A DNA stretch of 64,000 nucleotides, taken from the IMG/VR virus record IMGVR_UViG_3300007512_001367, positions 1 to 64,000 of that record; one strand, given 5' to 3'. Both the position numbers and the translations under genes were made by a program. Each line of letters begins with the position of its first letter. The stretch's first letter is position 1. This stretch comes from a virus. Under the pieces are notes generated by a model. That model searched no databases. It was not told the DNA's origin and saw nothing but the letters and a program-made list of their open reading frames with translations. Shown here piece after piece: positions 1-9,335 of this stretch.

Positions 1-114
1 GATTATACTTTAAGAATACAATCATTAACAACATTTACTGAAACGAGTTCAACTGCAATAAGCACATCAAATACTGTAAGTGGAACAACGGCAGGTAGCA
101 ACACAGGATATTAA
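1..114 (+). CDS. C-terminal end of an upstream structural protein (partial)
   Basis: Frame 1 is open from the first base to a TAA at 112-114, giving 37 residues rich in Thr, Ser and Gly and ending in NTGY. This composition matches the fibre-like proteins that follow, and the next ATG lies two bases after the stop. It is probably the tail of another virion or fibre protein. The start lies outside the window, so nothing more can be said. Confidence 0.6.
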   Translation, partial: DYTLRIQSLTTFTETSSTAISTSNTVSGTTAGSNTGY

Positions 115-116
115 GG

Positions 117-1604
117 ATGCCTTATACTGTAAACAAAACTAATAGTTCAGCATCACCAAATGCTTACACAGTTCAGGATGGTGTAGTTAATACACAAACT
201 GATTTAAGTTTAATTGGAAAAGGATATGCAGGATATGGAGAAAATATTGCTGAAAACTTTTTACATTTATTAGAAAATTTTTCAAATACAAGTGCACCAA
301 CAAAACCAATTATAGGACAACTTTGGTATGATTCAACAAATTCAAGATTAAAAGTTTATAACGGAACTAGTTGGGGACCATTAGGTGGAGCATCGTATCA
401 ATCAACAGCACCGTCGGCACAAGTGTCAGGAGATATTTGGATAGATTCAGATACTGGCCAAATGTATTTTTATAACGGAACAACAAATATATTAGTAGGC
501 CCACCTGCAGGTACGGGTACTACAAATGGATTTACATATGATACAATTTTAGATTCAACAGATGCTAATCAAAATATTACTAAATGGTATAATGACGGAA
601 ATTTAATTGCAATTATTTCAGAAGATAGTTTTACACCAAAAGCGGCCATATCAGGATTTGCAACAGTTACAAAAGGTATAACACTTTCAACAGCAATTAC
701 AGATATCAAATTTGCAGGTACATCAACTGACTCAGATAAATTAGGCGGAGTTACGGCGGTAAATTATTTGAGATCAAATGCAAACGATACAACAACTGGT
801 ACATTAGGAATTGTAACAGATTCAGGAATGACAGTAGGAATAGATAGTGATTTATCTCTTACAGTTGATAGTAGTGGAGCAATTATTTCAAATACAATAC
901 AAGATACAGATATCACATTTAAAGTTAATGATGGCGGAGTAACAACTCCTGTAATGACTATTGATGGTTCTGAATCAAGAGTAGGAATTGGTACATTAAC
1001 ACCATCAACAAAATTAGAAGTTTCGGGTACAGTTACAGCCACAGAATTTGTAGGAGCAATTACAGGAAACATAACAGGTACAGCAAGTTTAGATATGCCA
1101 TTAGCAGGTGGTACTATGACAGGTACATTAATATCTCAAGCAATAACACCATCAGCTGATGCTACATATGATATTGGAACATCATTATTAGGATATAATA
1201 CAGTTTACGCCAAAGCAACATCGGCTCAATACGCTGACTTGGCAGAAAAATATACATCAGATTCTGAGTATGACATAGGTACAGTTGTTATATTTGGAGG
1301 AGATAAAGAAATTACACAATCAACAATAGCAGAAGATACAAGAGTAGCAGGAGTAATAAGTGAAAATCCTGCTTACTTAATGAATGACGAGTCAGAAGGA
1401 CAGGCAGTTGCACTTGTAGGAAAAGTTAAATGTAAAGTACATGGCACTATTAATAAAGGTGATCTTTTAACAACGTGTGGACAACATCCAGGATGTGCCA
1501 AAAAAGCATTCTCTCCAAAAATTGGATCTATTATAGGAAAAGCAATGGAAGACTATGTTGGAGCAGAAGAAAGCGTCATTTTAATAAGTGTAGGGAGACA
1601 ATAA
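117..1604 (+). CDS. Tail-fibre-like structural protein with peptidase-G2-like C-terminus
   Basis: A 495-residue protein rich in Thr, Ser, Gly and Asn. The N-terminal ~30 residues (MPYTVNKTN, then TDLSLIGKGYAGYGE) and the GQLWYDSTNSRLKVYNG module recur in the proteins at 1620 and 5558, so the three are paralogues. Two such 'W/YD..t..lyvYnG..W...G' repeats lie around residues 65-130. A middle block (DSDKLGGV..NYLR, about 205-225) is also shared. The last ~120 residues start at QYADLAEKYTSD and match the end of the protein at 5558. They resemble C-terminal chaperone or autocleavage domains of phage fibres (peptidase G2-like, by inference). The likely role is a fibre or baseplate-associated receptor contact in the virion. 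Confidence 0.7.
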   Translation: MPYTVNKTNSSASPNAYTVQDGVVNTQTDLSLIGKGYAGYGENIAENFLHLLENFSNTSAPTKPIIGQLWYDSTNSRLKVYNGTSWGPLGGASYQSTAPSAQVSGDIWIDSDTGQMYFYNGTTNILVGPPAGTGTTNGFTYDTILDSTDANQNITKWYNDGNLIAIISEDSFTPKAAISGFATVTKGITLSTAITDIKFAGTSTDSDKLGGVTAVNYLRSNANDTTTGTLGIVTDSGMTVGIDSDLSLTVDSSGAIISNTIQDTDITFKVNDGGVTTPVMTIDGSESRVGIGTLTPSTKLEVSGTVTATEFVGAITGNITGTASLDMPLAGGTMTGTLISQAITPSADATYDIGTSLLGYNTVYAKATSAQYADLAEKYTSDSEYDIGTVVIFGGDKEITQSTIAEDTRVAGVISENPAYLMNDESEGQAVALVGKVKCKVHGTINKGDLLTTCGQHPGCAKKAFSPKIGSIIGKAMEDYVGAEESVILISVGRQ

Positions 1605-1607
1605 ATA
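1601..1607 (+). promoter_or_regulatory. Late-promoter-like ATAAATA motif
   Basis: The sequence ATAAATAC overlaps the stop codon of the preceding fibre gene, 12 bases before the ATG at 1620. It matches the core of T4-type late promoters (TATAAATA), and structural genes are expected to be late. The AT-rich background makes chance matches possible. Confidence 0.4.
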
Positions 1608-1619
1608 CGGGTATAAATT

Positions 1620-3023
1620 ATGGCTTATACAATAAACAAAACAGACGGCTCAGTAGTAGCTACAATAACAGATGGTACAATTGATAATTCAACATCATTA
1701 ACGCTTTTTGGAAAAAGTTATTCAGGATTTGGTGAATTATTAAATGAAAATCTTTTAAAATTATTAGAGAATTCAGCCTCAACGGCACAACCAACAGCAC
1801 CGATAACAGGTGAATTATTTTTTGATACTACAACAGCACAATTAAAAGTTTATGATGGTACATCATTTAAACCAACAGGTGGTGCAAAATCACAAGCTAC
1901 CGCACCAGTTACTGCATCAGCAGGAGATTTTTATCATGATACTGACGATGATCAAATATATTTTTATACTGGTAGTGCTTGGACATTATTAGGACCAGTT
2001 TACACGTCAGGACAAACATTATCAGGATGGTATATTGAAACACTTGGAAGTTCAGGCGGAAACAAAGTTGTTTCTTCTATGTACGTAGGAAATACTAGAG
2101 TTGCAATTTTATCTAAAGAAACATTTACACCAACAATAACTCAAACTGGATTTGCTGTAATATATGTAGGAATTACATTAAATTCTACATTAGGTGCTGT
2201 ATTTTCAGGAACAACTACGTCGGCAACGGCACTTGATTCAACTGACACTACCAATTCTGGTGATCCAAGTGCGGCTGTACAAGGAGGTGCTCACTTTTTA
2301 AGATCAAATGCGGCAGATACAACAACTGGCGCAATAACAATTGATGCAGATACAGGATTAATTGTTGGTGATGCACAAGAATTATCAATAACAGTTGCAA
2401 GTAATAACGTTACAATTGCTCAAACATCAAATAATAAAGATTTGTCATTTACAATTAATGATGGAGGAGTAACAAAAACTCCTTTAGTATTTACAGGTTC
2501 AAGTGGTGATATTACTTTAACAGGTAATACAACAATTACAGGAAATTTAACAATTACTGGATCTTACGATAAAGCATCAGTTGATGTATCTACATATGTA
2601 GATGCATTTATCGGATTAAATGAAGGAAATGCAACAAACGTTGATGGTGGATTAATTGTTGAAAGAGGATCAGGCTCTGAAGCAAGAATGTTTTGGGATA
2701 CATCAGAAACATTTTGGAGTGCTGGAGTAACAGGATCATATTCACAAGTAATTAGATTAGCAGATGCCACAGCTGATGGTAATGCGGCAAAAGAAAAAGT
2801 TTTAAAAACTACTGCGGCAGGTAACGTTAAAGTTACAACAGCAACATTGGCGGCAGTAGGAACAATTGCTGAGGGTGATACATCTAATTTAAACGTACCA
2901 ACCATTGGTGCCGTGGTTACATTTGGTGACTTATGGGGCGGTTCAGCAAAAACTGTTTCAACCTCTAATCCAACATCAGGTGATGGTAACGACGGAGACT
3001 TTTGGTTTGTAAGGGAGACTTAA
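1620..3023 (+). CDS. Tail-fibre-like structural protein, paralogue 2
   Basis: A 467-residue paralogue of the proteins at 117 and 5558. It has the same N-terminal pattern (MAYTINKTDGS, then TSLTLFGKSYSGFGE), two 'LFFDTTTAQLKVYDG' type modules near residues 65-125, and the HFLRSNAADTTTG block near 225. Its C-terminus differs. It lacks the YADLAEKY domain and ends in a short stretch ...GDGNDGDFWFVRET. This suggests a conserved virion-attachment half with an exchangeable distal half. It is presumably a fibre or baseplate-associated protein. Confidence 0.7.
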   Translation: MAYTINKTDGSVVATITDGTIDNSTSLTLFGKSYSGFGELLNENLLKLLENSASTAQPTAPITGELFFDTTTAQLKVYDGTSFKPTGGAKSQATAPVTASAGDFYHDTDDDQIYFYTGSAWTLLGPVYTSGQTLSGWYIETLGSSGGNKVVSSMYVGNTRVAILSKETFTPTITQTGFAVIYVGITLNSTLGAVFSGTTTSATALDSTDTTNSGDPSAAVQGGAHFLRSNAADTTTGAITIDADTGLIVGDAQELSITVASNNVTIAQTSNNKDLSFTINDGGVTKTPLVFTGSSGDITLTGNTTITGNLTITGSYDKASVDVSTYVDAFIGLNEGNATNVDGGLIVERGSGSEARMFWDTSETFWSAGVTGSYSQVIRLADATADGNAAKEKVLKTTAAGNVKVTTATLAAVGTIAEGDTSNLNVPTIGAVVTFGDLWGGSAKTVSTSNPTSGDGNDGDFWFVRET

Positions 3024-3032
3024 TAATCCTTT

Positions 3033-5114
3033 ATGAGCACTATAATCAAAGAATTCATATACACAGGTGGAGTTCATATAGCCGAAGTCCCGCATGGAAC
3101 GACAACACTTACATTACATTTATGGGGTGGTGCCGGAGGTGGCGGAGGTGATGATGTTGGAGATGGTGGACCGGGATCATCTGGCCAATATGTTACAGTA
3201 ACAAATTTAGATATATCTTCATATGCAGGCGTCAAAAATATTAGCGTTACAGTAGGTGGAGGTGGTGCTGGTGGATCAAGTGGTGCTGGAGCTGAAGGTG
3301 GAGAAAATGGAAAAAGTTTATCAGCCTATTCAGGTGGTGTAGGTGGTGCGGCAGGGCCAAACAATCCCTCAGGATCAGGAGGTGGCGGTGGCGGAGCCAC
3401 AGTTGTAACAGTATTCACAAATGGACAAGCAATTGACAATACAATAGTAGCCATAGCTGGGGGTGGTGCTGGCGGTGGCGGTGGCGGTGCCAAGTCAGGT
3501 GGAGCCGCTGGATCTAATACAAATAGTGCCACAGCAAACGCAACAGGAACATTAGGAGAAAATGGTGCCCATCATAGTGCAGAAGGTGGTGGTGCAGGTG
3601 CTGGAGGCGGTGGAGCCGATGGCGGAAAAGGCGGATCAGCTGATACAGGAGATATAGGAGCATTTGGTGGAAGAGCAGGATCAAATACTGTACCAGCAGG
3701 TGGATCTCAAGCTAATGGTTCAGGTGTAACACCAGGCGGAACCGCAGTAAGTTATTATGCATCAGGTATAGCAGAAGGTGGAGCTCATGCCCAAACAGGT
3801 GGAAACGGAAAAGCAGTTTTAATTTTTACAATACCAGCAGAAGCACATTATAAAGTTGGTGGTGTATGGAAAAAAATTACAGGAATACATAAAAAAGTTT
3901 CAGGAACATGGAAATCACTTGTTGCAGGATACACAAAAGTTTCAGGAGTATGGAAAGCCTTATTTGCTAACGATGTAAATTTTTCTATAAACTATGCAGG
4001 ATTTGGTGACGACACTGGCTCAACAACGTCAGGTACGGTAGGAGTTAGAGGTTCTATACCAGCCACTCCAGCAGAAGTGGCTAATCCACCCGGAGGCGGT
4101 GGAGAATCAAGACCAGTTCCACCCCATAAATGTCAAACTGGTAGTTGGCCAGCTGATTACAATCTTAACGATCCAAATGGGCAAGTAGTAAAAGGTTATT
4201 GCAAGGAAACAAAATCTGACTCTTGTTTCATTGCAGGTACCATGGTTCGTATGGCAGATGGCACAGATATAAAAATTGAAGATGTAATAGTTGGTGATAT
4301 GCTAAAAGGAAAAACTAGTGATAATGAAGTTATCGCTTTAAAACCTAGTACTTTAGGTAATCAACGATTATATGCTTTTAATGGAAGTAATAATTTCTTT
4401 GTTACTGATGAACACCCATTTTGGACAAAAGAAGGATGGAAATCAATTAATCCAAAAGCAACAAAATTATATAATGAATTGGAAAGTGGTGCATTAAGCA
4501 TTGGAGATTATATACAAACATTAGATGGAATGATAAGAATAAAATCAATAGAATCAAAAGAGACTGAAAATAAAGATTTATCATTGTATAATTTTGAAGT
4601 GTCAGGAGATCATTCTTACTTTGCAGATAGATATTGTGTTCACAATAAACCAAAAATTATTTGTACAAAATTATTCGAGCTAGGTTATCTACCACAAGAA
4701 GTATACACAGCAGATCAAAAATTTGGAGAGTGGTTACGTGAGAACGATCCTTATGCATATTTTGGTTATGTCAAATGGGCAAGTGTTGTAGTTGAATGGA
4801 TGGATAAAGAAGGTCCACAATGTATGTTTTGGATTAGAGACAAAAAAGCACGAGGTGAGAAGCAAAAAGCTCTTGCTATAAGTTGGGCAAAGAGAATTGC
4901 TACTCCATGGGCACAACATATGGCTTATAGAATGGGAACATTACCAGAAGATAGCAAAGCAGGTAGAATGATAATGAAATTTGGACTATGGTTAAGCCGT
5001 TTAATTGGTAAAACTACAAATACTACAACAGATACAAAATCGGTAACACTTGGATATAGTATGTGGACAGTATTTGGAATATTGTACATTCTAGCAGGAA
5101 TAAAAGGAAAATAA
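3033..5114 (+). CDS. Glycine-rich fibre-like protein with embedded Hint domain
   Basis: 693 residues. Residues 1-260 are a glycine-rich beta-type domain with many GGGGAGG runs. Residues ~273-312 carry three short repeats of the form hxKVxGxWKxL. A Hint (intein/hedgehog) domain runs from Cys398 (CFIAGTMV, then GDxL) to His537-Asn538 (YCVHN), about 140 residues, with no room for a homing endonuclease. The residue after Asn538 is Lys, not Cys, Ser or Thr, so canonical splicing is not expected. Cleavage, as in bacterial intein-like domains, is more likely. The ~155-residue C-terminal part ends in a hydrophobic segment (SMWTVFGILYILAG) that could span a membrane. It lies inside the fibre gene group, so a self-processing tail or adhesin protein is inferred. 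Confidence 0.7.
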   Translation: MSTIIKEFIYTGGVHIAEVPHGTTTLTLHLWGGAGGGGGDDVGDGGPGSSGQYVTVTNLDISSYAGVKNISVTVGGGGAGGSSGAGAEGGENGKSLSAYSGGVGGAAGPNNPSGSGGGGGGATVVTVFTNGQAIDNTIVAIAGGGAGGGGGGAKSGGAAGSNTNSATANATGTLGENGAHHSAEGGGAGAGGGGADGGKGGSADTGDIGAFGGRAGSNTVPAGGSQANGSGVTPGGTAVSYYASGIAEGGAHAQTGGNGKAVLIFTIPAEAHYKVGGVWKKITGIHKKVSGTWKSLVAGYTKVSGVWKALFANDVNFSINYAGFGDDTGSTTSGTVGVRGSIPATPAEVANPPGGGGESRPVPPHKCQTGSWPADYNLNDPNGQVVKGYCKETKSDSCFIAGTMVRMADGTDIKIEDVIVGDMLKGKTSDNEVIALKPSTLGNQRLYAFNGSNNFFVTDEHPFWTKEGWKSINPKATKLYNELESGALSIGDYIQTLDGMIRIKSIESKETENKDLSLYNFEVSGDHSYFADRYCVHNKPKIICTKLFELGYLPQEVYTADQKFGEWLRENDPYAYFGYVKWASVVVEWMDKEGPQCMFWIRDKKARGEKQKALAISWAKRIATPWAQHMAYRMGTLPEDSKAGRMIMKFGLWLSRLIGKTTNTTTDTKSVTLGYSMWTVFGILYILAGIKGK

Positions 5115-5117
5115 ATA
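5111..5117 (+). promoter_or_regulatory. Late-promoter-like ATAAATA motif with following ribosome site
   Basis: ATAAATA spans the stop of the Hint protein and lies 19 bases before the ATG at 5137. An AAGGAG ribosome-binding sequence sits between them (5122-5127). The arrangement fits a late promoter for the small genes that follow, but the motif is short. Confidence 0.35.
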
Positions 5118-5136
5118 TGCATAAGGAGACATCTAA

Positions 5137-5376
5137 ATGGTAACAAAAGCAGAAGTTACAGAATATATTGATGCACAATTTGTTGGTGAAGAAGGTGACG
5201 CAAATCACATTTTTTGGCGGGAACAACAGCATTTTGTTGAAAAATTTTATGTAGGTAATAGACTTTCTGTAATTCAGGAATGGATGTCACCAGAAGTTGC
5301 AACAATATTACAGAAATTAATTGGTGAAGCTTCAATGGTGAAAAAAATTGCAAAGAATAGGAGTAATAGTTCATGA
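5137..5376 (+). CDS. Small uncharacterised protein, paralogue of next gene
   Basis: 79 residues, preceded by AAGGAGA at a good distance. It begins MVTKAEVTEYIDAQF and the next gene begins MITKQECADYINANM, so the two share an N-terminal helix and are probably duplicates. There is no signal peptide or membrane segment. It overlaps the next gene by four bases (ATGA). Sitting between fibre genes, it may be a fibre accessory or assembly protein. I do not recognise the family. Confidence 0.65.
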   Translation: MVTKAEVTEYIDAQFVGEEGDANHIFWREQQHFVEKFYVGNRLSVIQEWMSPEVATILQKLIGEASMVKKIAKNRSNSS

Positions 5377-5558
5377 TAACTAAACAAGAATGTGCAGATT
5401 ATATTAATGCAAATATGTCAGTAGCATTAACTCCTGAAGAAAGAGATACGCTTAGAAATTCAATAGTCAATAGTAAAGTTCCAATATTTTTATCTGAAAT
5501 ATTAATTGAAGTATTCGGTGATGTTACAATGTTAGTTGACATAAGGGACGCAGAATAA
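5373..5558 (+). CDS. Small uncharacterised protein, paralogue of preceding gene
   Basis: 61 residues, predicted mostly helical. Its N-terminus (MITKQECADYI) resembles that of the upstream gene. Its start overlaps the upstream stop and its own stop overlaps the ATG of the next fibre gene, so translation is coupled. Function is unknown. A chaperone or adaptor for the neighbouring fibre is a guess from position only. Confidence 0.6.
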   Translation: MITKQECADYINANMSVALTPEERDTLRNSIVNSKVPIFLSEILIEVFGDVTMLVDIRDAE

Positions 5559-7207
5559 TGGCTTACGAAATAAACAACACATTTGGAACTAAAATAGTTT
5601 CATTAGCAGACGGTACGTTAGATACCACTACTACGGATCTTGCACTCTTTGGAAAAGGTTATGCAGGATTTGGTGAGAAATTAAATGAAAATTTCGTAAA
5701 ACTTCTTGAAAATTTTAATAATACATCGGCACCGTCAAATAAAATAACAGGTCAGCTGTGGTACGATCAAACAAATAAACAAATTAATATCTATACTGGT
5801 ACAAAATGGAAACCAGTAGGATCAACAACTAACTCAACGTCATCACCTACTAATGCATCACAAGGTGATTTATGGTTTGATACAGGTAACACACAATTAT
5901 ATGTTTATACAGGTACAGGATGGTCATTAATTGGACCAACAACAATTGCAGGATCAGGCGTAACAGCAATGATTGGTGAAACCATACAAGATAATGCAGG
6001 AGTAAACAAATCAATATTAAAAGGTGTACAGGAAGATACAGTAGTGTTTGTAGTATCAGGAGAAGCATTTACTCCACACGCAACTGAAACAAATTCTGCG
6101 GCTTTAATTACAGCAGGATTTTCTACAATATCACAAGGTATTCAATTATCATCGTCAGTTGCAAATGTAAAATTTAGAGGACTTGCAACAGATTCAGATA
6201 AATTAGGCGGAGTTGCGGCGGCAAATTATTTGAGATCAGATCAAAATGATAGTACTACTGGTTCATTTACTATTGCAAATGATACAGGAATAATTTTAGG
6301 TGCAGGTTCAGATATTACAATGTCTATGAGCAGTGATAACTTTACAATCGCACAAACTACTATTAATAAAGATATTATTTTTACAGTTAATCAAGGTGGT
6401 GACACAACTACTATAATGACAATGGATGGGTCAACAGGAAGATTAGAACTCCCTACTGTTGGAGATATAAGAATTAAAGGGAATTTAACAGTTGATGGTG
6501 TAACAACTACGGTGAATACATCAACATTAAGAGTTGAAGACAATATTATAGAATTAAACAGAAATATTTCTTCAAATGCAGGAATGCCAAACTACACAGG
6601 TTTGAAAGTAAACAGAGGTGAAACGTCAGTTGCAACTGAGCAAGATTTATTTTGGGTTTGGGATGAAACATTTGCAGATGATGGCACAACACTATACGGA
6701 AATGCAGGAGGAGCCTGGACAGCATTTAAATCAGGTGGTGGAGATGGAGCTGAATTATCAGCGGCAACATTGGTTGATATACGAGCAAATGTAGTACACG
6801 CACAAACAACAAGTGCCATGTATGCGGATTTGGCAGAAAGATATGAGTCAGATATGCAATTGGAAGTTGGAGATGTTGTTATGTTAGGTGGAGAAGCAGA
6901 AGTTACTAAATGTAACAAAGAATTATGTGACAAAGTTTTTGGAGTTGTAAGTAATTCTCCGGCATTTTTAATGAATTCTCAAGCAGGAAATAATGATTCT
7001 CATCCAATGATAGCACTTAAAGGAAGAGTACTTGTTAAAATTAAAGGAAAAGGAAATGCTGGAGATCGTATCGTTTCAGCAGGAAATGGTATAGGAAAAG
7101 TAGCATCAATTGATGAATGTACGGCTTTTAATGTGCTAGGAAGACTAATAAAGGATAAATATTCAGTAGATACAATATTAACGGAATGTGTAATAGGAGT
7201 TAAATAG
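5558..7207 (+). CDS. Tail-fibre-like structural protein, paralogue 3
   Basis: 549 residues. The N-terminus (MAYEINNTFGT, then TDLALFGKGYAGFGE) and the GQLWYDQTNKQINIYTG module match the paralogues at 117 and 1620. The middle block DSDKLGGVAAANYLR is nearly identical to that at 117. The region around residues 305-345 (RIKGNLTVDG, TLRVEDNIIELN) looks like a beta-helical shaft. The C-terminal ~125 residues from MYADLAERYESD are homologous to the end of the 117 protein and contain several Cys residues (KCNKELCDK). It is a virion fibre component by inference. Confidence 0.7.
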   Translation: MAYEINNTFGTKIVSLADGTLDTTTTDLALFGKGYAGFGEKLNENFVKLLENFNNTSAPSNKITGQLWYDQTNKQINIYTGTKWKPVGSTTNSTSSPTNASQGDLWFDTGNTQLYVYTGTGWSLIGPTTIAGSGVTAMIGETIQDNAGVNKSILKGVQEDTVVFVVSGEAFTPHATETNSAALITAGFSTISQGIQLSSSVANVKFRGLATDSDKLGGVAAANYLRSDQNDSTTGSFTIANDTGIILGAGSDITMSMSSDNFTIAQTTINKDIIFTVNQGGDTTTIMTMDGSTGRLELPTVGDIRIKGNLTVDGVTTTVNTSTLRVEDNIIELNRNISSNAGMPNYTGLKVNRGETSVATEQDLFWVWDETFADDGTTLYGNAGGAWTAFKSGGGDGAELSAATLVDIRANVVHAQTTSAMYADLAERYESDMQLEVGDVVMLGGEAEVTKCNKELCDKVFGVVSNSPAFLMNSQAGNNDSHPMIALKGRVLVKIKGKGNAGDRIVSAGNGIGKVASIDECTAFNVLGRLIKDKYSVDTILTECVIGVK

Positions 7208-7211
7208 CAAT

Positions 7212-8192
7212 ATGGCATACGCAACAGGGGATTCAATTTTAGACGATCACTATGAAAGTTTTTTAAACGGTAGTTCAGCAGGAGCATACGGAATTAACCA
7301 CATAGGTGGAACAGGAGCAGGTGAGTACGGCACAGGGCAAACTCATTTAGTATCAGTAGCCGCAGGTCAAACAATTACAGCGGCACAATGGAATTCATTA
7401 TTTACACAGATGGATAATATTGCAAATCACACAAATGATTCAATAACATCAACAACACAAAGATCAGCTGGTAATACAATTGCGGCAGTGGCGGCAATAC
7501 AAACAGATTTAAATACACTAGCGGCATCAGTTGCGGCAGGATGTCCAAATGCAACAGCCGTATCGGAATCAGCAGAATTACAAAGTTCAGTTTCAAGTAC
7601 AAGATGGAATGGTACACACGTAGTAGAACATTCAATTACATTTTCAAATAACACAGATTTAAGACACTTTTTTAATTCAGGCGGAAAAATGAGAATGAAA
7701 TTTACTAGAAATAGTGGTGGAACAGCAGGTGGTTCAACTGCAACATCAAAAGATAGTTCAGTCGATGAATTAATTACAGCAATTGGTAACTTTGATTTAA
7801 AACAAACAACATCAAGTAGATCAGGATCTGGAGAAACGTTAACAACAGACGGTTCTACAACTGGTGTTAGAGATTTAAGTACGAGTTATGCAACATTAAT
7901 AAAACTTACACAAAGTTCAGGTACGTATACTACAATGTTTGTTCAAGTAGAAGCAAAATTAGATGCGGCAATTGGTACAGCAGTTACAGTAACAATGAAA
8001 TACACATTAAATGATGTAGATACCACAGATGCGGCTTACACTTCTGGTAATTTAAGTTCAGTTGATGTAAATGCAGAATTTATTGGTATAACAGATTTTG
8101 CTACTCATACAATGAATCCAACGACAGCACAAGGGTTGGCGTCAGTAGCGTCGATTGCCTCAAGTGCAGTTGTAAGTAATACCACAACGTAA
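7212..8192 (+). CDS. Virion structural protein, fibre-associated (family not recognised)
   Basis: 326 residues rich in Thr, Ser and Ala, starting MAYATGDSILDDHYESFLNG. Its low Lys content and repetitive Ser/Thr character are like the preceding fibre proteins, but the conserved GKGYAGFGE module is absent. It ends the structural block. The next bases hold a strong promoter for a different operon. It is probably a late tail or baseplate protein. Confidence 0.6.
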   Translation: MAYATGDSILDDHYESFLNGSSAGAYGINHIGGTGAGEYGTGQTHLVSVAAGQTITAAQWNSLFTQMDNIANHTNDSITSTTQRSAGNTIAAVAAIQTDLNTLAASVAAGCPNATAVSESAELQSSVSSTRWNGTHVVEHSITFSNNTDLRHFFNSGGKMRMKFTRNSGGTAGGSTATSKDSSVDELITAIGNFDLKQTTSSRSGSGETLTTDGSTTGVRDLSTSYATLIKLTQSSGTYTTMFVQVEAKLDAAIGTAVTVTMKYTLNDVDTTDAAYTSGNLSSVDVNAEFIGITDFATHTMNPTTAQGLASVASIASSAVVSNTTT

Positions 8193-8218
8193 TAATTAAT
8201 CAAAAACATTTTACCATA

Positions 8219-8247
8219 TTGACTATGTTAATAATTAACTGTATAAT
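8219..8247 (+). promoter_or_regulatory. Near-consensus sigma70 promoter of the accessory operon
   Basis: TTGACT (8219-8224), a 17-base spacer and TATAAT (8242-8247). Six bases then separate the -10 box from the ATG at 8254, so the expected transcription start falls on the start codon. No Shine-Dalgarno sequence precedes that ATG. This is the only promoter I see for the glycosyltransferase and radical SAM operon, and it predicts host sigma70-driven, early, leaderless expression. Confidence 0.8.
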
Positions 8248-8253
8248 ACAGTT

Positions 8254-8574
8254 ATGGATATTGGCACCCTTAAAGACTATTCTGATCTAGCACATGATCT
8301 AGCACAAATTAAAAAGAATGCTCTGGAAAAAATGCGGAGCAGGCAGATTGTGGCATATAATGGCAGGCTTTTTCAAGCCAATGCTGAAACCATAAATGTA
8401 GTTCAAACATTTAAAGCACATTCTAAAGATTTTTATATGTTGGACACTAACGATAATCCTTGTCACATAACAGATCCAGATGAATTTTTGAGAATATTAA
8501 TTGAAAGAAATCAAGAAACACTTAATACCTATCATCAATTACACGAGGATCTGAAAAACAAAAGGCTCAAATGA
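8254..8574 (+). CDS. Uncharacterised small protein, first gene of accessory operon
   Basis: 106 residues, helical at both ends, with no signal peptide. The middle (RQIVAYNGRLFQANAETINVV) resembles short phage proteins near tail genes, but I cannot name a family. The ATG coincides with the expected transcription start of the promoter at 8219-8247. The stop overlaps the next gene (ATGA). The N-terminal half has a regular Leu/Ala heptad-like pattern. Confidence 0.6.
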   Translation: MDIGTLKDYSDLAHDLAQIKKNALEKMRSRQIVAYNGRLFQANAETINVVQTFKAHSKDFYMLDTNDNPCHITDPDEFLRILIERNQETLNTYHQLHEDLKNKRLK

Positions 8575-9335
8575 CTACAGGTGTATTAATGTACTGTTTC
8601 AATACACCGGAAGTTAACTATCATTTGTTAGCAGAACGATGTATCGCACAAATACAAAAACATTTAAAATTAGAAATAACAGTAGTCACTAATATTGAAA
8701 CTTATAAACAATTCAAACCGTTAGGGTTTATAAATTATAAACTAGTAGACAATGCAGTCGGTAATAGACGAAGTTATCGTGGAAAAAATATTGCTTGGCA
8801 TAATTTAGAAAGAAGTTTAGCATACGAACATTCACCTTATGATACTACTATTCTTATGGATTGTGATTATTTTGTGTTTACAGATAATCTTTTAACATAC
8901 ACAAACACAGATTATGATTTTTTACTTCATAATAAAGTACACGATTTAACTGGTGAAGATATGATTGAAGGAAAAAATGAATCAACTGTACCAATAGTTT
9001 GGGCAACAGTAACAATATTTCGTAAATCAACTTTTGCAAAGCAGATGTTTGATTTAATTCAGTTAATACAAAAACGTTATGAGCATTATAGAAATTTATA
9101 TCGGATCAAATATAGAAATTATAGAAATGATTTTGCATTTGCAATTGCACTACATCAACTTAATGGAATGATTTCTCATAAAAACTTTATTCCTACTCCA
9201 ATGGCAATGTTAGCACACGAAGTTGATGTGTTAGATATGTCAGATACAGGAGTCACATTTAAATATGGCAAAAAAGTTGGTATAACAGAATTACAAGATG
9301 TTCATGTAATGGATAAGGAGTTTGTAAATGTCTGA
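8571..9335 (+). CDS. GT-A-like glycosyltransferase
   Basis: 254 residues. It begins with a Rossmann-like strand (GVLMYCFNT), then AERCIAQIQKHL and VVTN, the pattern of nucleotide-sugar GT-A enzymes. A DxD-type metal site appears as LMDCDYFVF near residue 100. The next gene has the same organisation, so the two are likely paralogues. As the second gene of the accessory operon it probably transfers a sugar in the cytoplasm. Donor and acceptor are unknown. Confidence 0.6.
   Translation: MTTGVLMYCFNTPEVNYHLLAERCIAQIQKHLKLEITVVTNIETYKQFKPLGFINYKLVDNAVGNRRSYRGKNIAWHNLERSLAYEHSPYDTTILMDCDYFVFTDNLLTYTNTDYDFLLHNKVHDLTGEDMIEGKNESTVPIVWATVTIFRKSTFAKQMFDLIQLIQKRYEHYRNLYRIKYRNYRNDFAFAIALHQLNGMISHKNFIPTPMAMLAHEVDVLDMSDTGVTFKYGKKVGITELQDVHVMDKEFVNV

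Noticed and set aside
3326-3532. Proline-rich frame on the minus strand opposite the glycine-rich protein
   Set aside because: It is the antisense reading of GGC/GGT repeats. The composition (poly-Pro) is an artefact of the sense glycines, with no start site or context.
4224-4643. Hint domain as a splicing intein
   Set aside because: No Cys, Ser or Thr follows the terminal Asn, so canonical splicing is unlikely. I keep it as a Hint/cleavage domain.
8193-8253. tRNA or other RNA gene in the gap before the accessory operon
   Set aside because: The gap holds only the promoter, with no cloverleaf or TTCGA-type arm.
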